Shown here: one piece after another, positions 6,651 through 9,304 of the stretch
Numbering within the stretch: position 1 is the first letter of the stretch
How the letters are laid out: each line of letters starts with the position of its first letter
Source of the DNA: Maribacter sp.
GTDB lineage: Bacteria; Bacteroidota; Bacteroidia; Flavobacteriales; Flavobacteriaceae
Length of the DNA: 9,304 bases
NCBI GenBank assembly: GCA_030730545.1
Contig: JANQUX010000010.1
Location: 3,048 to 12,351, forward strand
Reading direction: 5' to 3'
Position numbers and translations under genes: made by a program
The notes under the pieces: generated by a model
The model's input: the letters and a program-made list of their open reading frames with translations, nothing else
The model's database searches: none
Told to the model about the DNA's origin: nothing

Positions 6651-8018
6651 TTATTGTGCGATTAGTTTTTTGGTTAAATAATTAAATCGAAGATACAACA
6701 TAATAGCCGACGCCGATAAACCGGTGAGCAAGCCTATCCATATTCCGGTGCTTTTCAAATCTGTATGTAGGCACAAGTAATAACTTACCGGAAAGCCAAT
6801 CATCCAATACGAAATAAATGTAATTACGGTCGGTATTTTTACATCTTGCAATCCGCGTAAAGCACCCAAAACGACGACCTGTATACCATCGGATATTTGA
6901 AAGAAGGCTGCCACCAACAATAGTTCGGCAGCTATAATCAACACTTCGGTGTTATCTGCAAAATTGGTCATATCATCAATATCTAAATATAGTGACGGAA
7001 ACCAATGTCTACCTAATAAGAAGAGTGCTGCAAATACAATTTCTAATATTAATGTCAATAAAAATATAGACTGTGCAATACGTCTAAGCTCTTTAAAATT
7101 CGCTAATCCTTTTTGGTTACCGACCCTGATCATAGCGGCAATGCCCAGACCCATACCGAACATAAAGGTCATACTACTAAGGTTAAGCGCGATTTGGTTC
7201 GCAGCCTGTGCATTTTTACCTAGAACACCACTTAACCACACTGCCGAGGTAAAAATACCGACCTCAAAAAACATTTGTAAAGAAGATGGAAAACCTAGTT
7301 CGATAATCTTTTTCATGACCGTTTTTTCAATTTTTTTAAAATTGAATCCGGTTACATAGTACTTAAATTTATCTTTCGTTTTTAAAATAAACCATAGATA
7401 GAGTACCATAAAAATTCTGGAGACCAATGTACCAATAGCTGCACCGACGATACCCATTTCTGGAAATCCGAAATTACCGAAGATCAACAGATAGTTTAAA
7501 ACAATATTGATAATATTGGCTACTATAGTGGCATACATTGGGTATTTCGTCTGCGACAACCCCTCAGAAAATTGTTTGAATGCTTGAAAAATTACAAGTG
7601 GCACTAATGAAAAAGCAACCAAATCTAAATATGGCAATGCCAATTCTACAACCTCAATAGGTTGTTTCATTACATACATTACCGGTTTTGCCAATAAAAT
7701 AACTCCGAATAATGTCAACCCTAAGACCGTACATAATACCAAACCATGCTTTAAAGCACTTTTGGCATTTTCTTTATTACCAGCACCATCAGCTTCTGCC
7801 ACTAGAGGAGTAATTGCGGTCGAAAAACCTATACCCAAAGACATGGCAACGAACACAAAGCTGTTACCTAAAGATACCGCAGCCAGTTCTGCAGTACCCA
7901 ATTGACCTACCATAATATTATCTGCCAATTGCACGAAAGTGTGCCCTAACATTCCTAAAATAACAGGAACAGAAAGTTTAATATTATAGCGAAATTCTTT
8001 GGTGTAATTCTGTAACAA
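6651..8018 (-). CDS. MATE-family multidrug/cation efflux transporter (NorM-like)
   Basis: An inner-membrane Na+- or H+-coupled antiporter of the MATE family, which exports cationic drugs, dyes or metabolites. The 455 residues match the family length (about 450-460) and contain about twelve hydrophobic segments in two halves. Recognisable pieces: PVILGMLGHTFVQLADNIMVGQLG (18-41), a near-invariant N-terminal region; FKQFSEGLSQTKYPM in helix 5 and its loop; NYLLIFGNFGFPEMGIVGAAIGT, another family signature; and a second half opening near KIIELGFPSSLQMFFE. The start is a TTG at 8016-8018: a stop codon lies only two codons upstream, and the first in-frame ATG would delete half of the first helix. 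An exact -7 box sits about 20 bases upstream. Substrate unknown. It could be co-transcribed with the acidic protein gene 54 bases downstream. Confidence 0.93.
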   Translation of the reverse strand: MLQNYTKEFRYNIKLSVPVILGMLGHTFVQLADNIMVGQLGTAELAAVSLGNSFVFVAMSLGIGFSTAITPLVAEADGAGNKENAKSALKHGLVLCTVLGLTLFGVILLAKPVMYVMKQPIEVVELALPYLDLVAFSLVPLVIFQAFKQFSEGLSQTKYPMYATIVANIINIVLNYLLIFGNFGFPEMGIVGAAIGTLVSRIFMVLYLWFILKTKDKFKYYVTGFNFKKIEKTVMKKIIELGFPSSLQMFFEVGIFTSAVWLSGVLGKNAQAANQIALNLSSMTFMFGMGLGIAAMIRVGNQKGLANFKELRRIAQSIFLLTLILEIVFAALFLLGRHWFPSLYLDIDDMTNFADNTEVLIIAAELLLVAAFFQISDGIQVVVLGALRGLQDVKIPTVITFISYWMIGFPVSYYLCLHTDLKSTGIWIGLLTGLSASAIMLYLRFNYLTKKLIAQ

Positions 8019-8038
8019 AACTTAAACTAAATTTTTTG

Positions 8039-8046
8039 CAAAGGTA
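8039..8046 (-). promoter_or_regulatory. Bacteroidota -7 box (TACCTTTG) upstream of the MATE gene
   Basis: Read on the minus strand this is an exact TAnnTTTG match, ending 20 bases before the TTG start. The nearest upstream TTG (8075-8073) is 26 bases away, a little beyond the normal 17-23 spacing, so the -33 part is weak. The position supports transcription of the MATE gene, and perhaps the acidic protein, PAP2 and GT39 genes behind it, from this point. Confidence 0.5.
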
Positions 8047-8332
8047 CCGTTAATTGAACGATTTATTCACTTCAAAAAGAGGTTTAAAGAAAGGTGGTCT
8101 TCAATTTATTACGATTATTGTACTGAAGTTAAAACTATGAAAAGGTATAATATACTTTACGATTATCTCCAAATACAACCTCAATTAAATAAGTATAAAA
8201 ACAAGAATTAAAACAAGAAGCATAATTGTAACTATTTGTATTTCAATATTATAAATAGCAACTAACTCTTAAGCAAACACAACTTATCGAAGCATTGGCA
8301 CTTAATTATTGTTAAACTATACACTTTAAGAA

Positions 8333-8347
8333 TACTAATACGTAGTA
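8333..8347. promoter_or_regulatory. Small dyad (TACTA-N5-TAGTA), possible operator
   Basis: A perfect 5-bp inverted repeat with a 5-base spacer that includes the palindrome TACGTA (8339-8344), centred about 59 bases upstream of the response regulator GTG. Size and placement are operator-like, but dyads this short arise by chance in AT-rich DNA, so this is a weak call. Confidence 0.2.
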
Positions 8348-8391
8348 CCGTGTCGTTATTAACTACAAACACACCAATTACCATTAATTAT

Positions 8392-8399
8392 TAATTTTG
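8392..8399 (+). promoter_or_regulatory. TAATTTTG, exact -7 box match overlapping the response regulator start codon
   Basis: The eight bases fit TAnnTTTG exactly, but the final G is the first base of the GTG start codon. A transcript from this box would begin inside the gene and lack the start codon, so either it is a chance match in an AT-rich leader or the annotated start is wrong. No TTG lies at the -33 spacing. Probably not the working promoter. Confidence 0.2.
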
Positions 8400-8803
8400 T
8401 GAACCAAGATCTATTAGTTTGGATTATCGACGATGACGATATATCTAAATATGTAATGAAGCGATATCTCAATCAATTATCGGTAAATAATATTGTCGGT
8501 TTTCCAGATTCACTTCAACCGCTGAAACTTATTCAAGATAATTATAATTCTAACGAAGAATTACCTGATATCATTTTCCTTGATTTACACATGCCAGTAT
8601 TAAACGGTTTTCAATTCATCAAAGAATTTCAAGATGTAGCGATGAAAATCGATAAAAAGATCAAAATCATTATGTTGACCTCTTCAATAAATGCAGAAGA
8701 TGTTGACCATGCAAAAACGTTTCCTGAAATTTCTGACTATTTCATAAAACCGATAAAACATAGAGACCTCTCTAGAATTTTAAATGTAGAATTAAAAAAC
8801 TAA
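8399..8803 (+). CDS. Single-domain response regulator (CheY-like receiver)
   Basis: A 134-residue stand-alone receiver domain with no output domain, so it would act by phosphorylation-dependent protein contact or as a phosphorelay intermediate in the cytoplasm. Seen: the acidic Mg2+ pocket IIDDDD (9-14), phospho-acceptor Asp62 in FLDLHMPVLNG (60-70), the switch residue Thr94 in MLTSS (92-96), and the conserved Lys117 in FIKPI (115-119). All key receiver residues are intact. The start is a GTG at 8399; the next in-frame ATG (residue 20) would delete the acidic pocket, so GTG is required. No histidine kinase is in the window, and the long upstream region suggests it is transcribed on its own. 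Its stop codon falls inside an inverted repeat shared with mazG. Partner kinase and target unknown. Confidence 0.92.
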   Translation: MNQDLLVWIIDDDDISKYVMKRYLNQLSVNNIVGFPDSLQPLKLIQDNYNSNEELPDIIFLDLHMPVLNGFQFIKEFQDVAMKIDKKIKIIMLTSSINAEDVDHAKTFPEISDYFIKPIKHRDLSRILNVELKN

Positions 8804-8822
8804 AAATTATTCTTTAGTTTTT
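8795..8822. terminator. Possible bidirectional terminator between response regulator and mazG
   Basis: AAAAACTAAA (8795-8804) and TTTAGTTTTT (8813-8822) form a perfect 10-bp inverted repeat around an 8-base loop. It gives a T-rich 3' arm on both strands, and both stop codons (8801-8803 plus, 8807-8809 minus) lie within it. The stem has only one G-C pair, so the hairpin is weak by classical standards; the symmetrical position between convergent genes is the main support. Confidence 0.45.
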
Positions 8823-9304
8823 GCCTCATTCCAAAATACATCCATCTCTTCTAAGGACATATCTTTAAGTTCTTTGCCAATTTCCTTTGCCTTAATCTCA
8901 AGGTATTGAAAGCGTTTTATGAACTTTTTATTAGTTCGCTCGAGAGCATTTTCGGGGTTTACGCCAAGAAACCGTGCATAATTAATCATAGAGAAAAGTA
9001 CGTCGCCAAATTCCGCTTCAATTTTCTCCATGTTTCCTGCTTCTACTTCTACCTGTAATTCAGCCAGCTCTTCTTGCACTTTTTCAAACACCTGTTTAGG
9101 TTCTTCCCAATCGAACCCAACACCAGAAACTTTGTCTTGAATTCTATTTGCCTTTACTAAAGCAGGTAAGCTCTTTGGCACTCCCTCAAGCACACTTTTC
9201 TTTCCTTCTTTTAACTTGATCTGCTCCCAATTTCTTTTTACATCTTCTGCATCGATAACTTTTACATCGCCATAAATATGTGGGTGCCTATTCACTAACT
9301 TATC
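8807..9304 (-). CDS. mazG: Nucleoside triphosphate pyrophosphohydrolase MazG, N-terminus beyond window edge
   Basis: MazG hydrolyses NTPs and dNTPs to the monophosphate and pyrophosphate, cleaning up damaged or surplus nucleotides and, in E. coli, modulating the stringent response. The frame stays open to the right edge, giving 165 residues; with a usual length near 260, about 95-100 are missing. Visible are VNRHPHIYGDV, the conserved end of the first MazG repeat; the linker; and the complete second MazG domain with the Mg2+-binding EELAE (9059-9073) and EAEFGD (9002-9019), then NYARFLG, NPENALERTNKKFIKRF and the terminal FWNEAK. The GTG at 9293-9295 is an internal Val (RHPH follows, and conserved coding continues upstream), not a start. 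It converges with the response regulator, with only 3 bases between stop codons. Confidence 0.95.
   Translation of the reverse strand, partial: DKLVNRHPHIYGDVKVIDAEDVKRNWEQIKLKEGKKSVLEGVPKSLPALVKANRIQDKVSGVGFDWEEPKQVFEKVQEELAELQVEVEAGNMEKIEAEFGDVLFSMINYARFLGVNPENALERTNKKFIKRFQYLEIKAKEIGKELKDMSLEEMDVFWNEAKTKE

Larger units (their letters stand above)
8019..8398. other. 380-base AT-rich intergenic region between divergent MATE and response regulator genes
   Basis: This is by far the longest non-coding stretch here. Near the MATE end it holds that gene's -7 box. Elsewhere I see no convincing gene: the best reading frame is 24 codons (8137-8211, low-complexity Lys/Asn/Tyr) with no ribosome binding site. 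There is a short tandem AAAACAAGAA (8198-8207 and 8210-8219), a small dyad TACTA-N5-TAGTA (8333-8347), and a run of TTAATTA-like bases just before the response regulator. No stable hairpin of RNA-gene type is obvious by eye. It probably carries control sequences for both flanking genes. Confidence 0.7.

Noticed and set aside
6949..7359. 136-codon open frame on the plus strand inside the MATE gene
   Set aside because: It lies wholly antisense to a clear membrane transporter, has no family features and its composition is that of a reversed coding strand.
8137..8211. 24-codon frame starting ATG in the long intergenic region
   Set aside because: It is Lys/Asn/Tyr/Gln-rich low complexity with no promoter or ribosome site, as expected by chance in AT-rich DNA.
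8198..8219. Tandem AAAACAAGAA as a possible repeat array or binding-site pair
   Set aside because: There are only two copies, both A-rich, so chance is the simplest explanation; there is no CRISPR-like spacing or further copies.
9293..9295. GTG as the start of a short MazG-like protein
   Set aside because: The frame stays open upstream to the window edge and the codon falls in the conserved V-RHPH segment, so it is an internal Val of a truncated full-length mazG.

Overview
This window looks like an ordinary chromosomal segment from a marine-type flavobacterium (Bacteroidota, probably Flavobacteriaceae; the genus cannot be named from sequence alone). The evidence is low GC with A/T-rich codons, no clear Shine-Dalgarno sequences before most genes, exact copies of the Bacteroidota -7 promoter box (TAnnTTTG) in three upstream regions, and protein families and N-termini typical of that group. 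Ten protein genes fill most of the window, and the two at the edges are cut off.

Left part, plus strand (1-2221): the C-terminal two thirds or so of an aldose 1-epimerase (galM), a membrane-anchored DUF2911 protein, and the MeaB/ArgK GTPase that looks after B12-dependent methylmalonyl-CoA mutase. These are central metabolism and housekeeping genes; no mutase gene is in view.

Middle (2305-6596) holds an envelope-glycosylation set in two convergent arms. The plus arm is an ArnC/GtrB-like family-2 glycosyltransferase followed, with a 17-base overlap, by a UPF0104 'flippase-like' membrane protein. The minus arm reads toward it: a small, very acidic conserved-looking protein, a PAP2 lipid phosphatase 3 bases downstream, and an ArnT-like family-39 glycosyltransferase whose ATG overlaps the PAP2 stop codon (ATGA). 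Together these supply most steps of a polyprenyl-phosphate-sugar pathway: charge the lipid carrier with a sugar in the cytoplasm, move it across the membrane, transfer the sugar outside, and recycle or dephosphorylate the lipid. That pathway is an inference from the families; the sugar and the acceptor are unknown.

Right part: a MATE-family efflux transporter (minus strand, TTG start, 54 bases upstream of the acidic gene and possibly co-transcribed with it), a 380-base AT-rich non-coding stretch, a single-domain response regulator (plus strand, GTG start), and the C-terminal part of the nucleotide pyrophosphohydrolase MazG (minus strand). The last two converge on a 10-bp AT-rich inverted repeat that could end transcription from both sides.

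I saw no tRNA or rRNA, insertion sequence, phage gene, CRISPR array or other sign of recent transfer. The best candidates for something undescribed are the split glycosylation module with a UPF0104 protein where a sugar-lipid flippase would be expected, and the 75-residue acidic protein with an internal EFP-type repeat. Neither is strong evidence for a new system.
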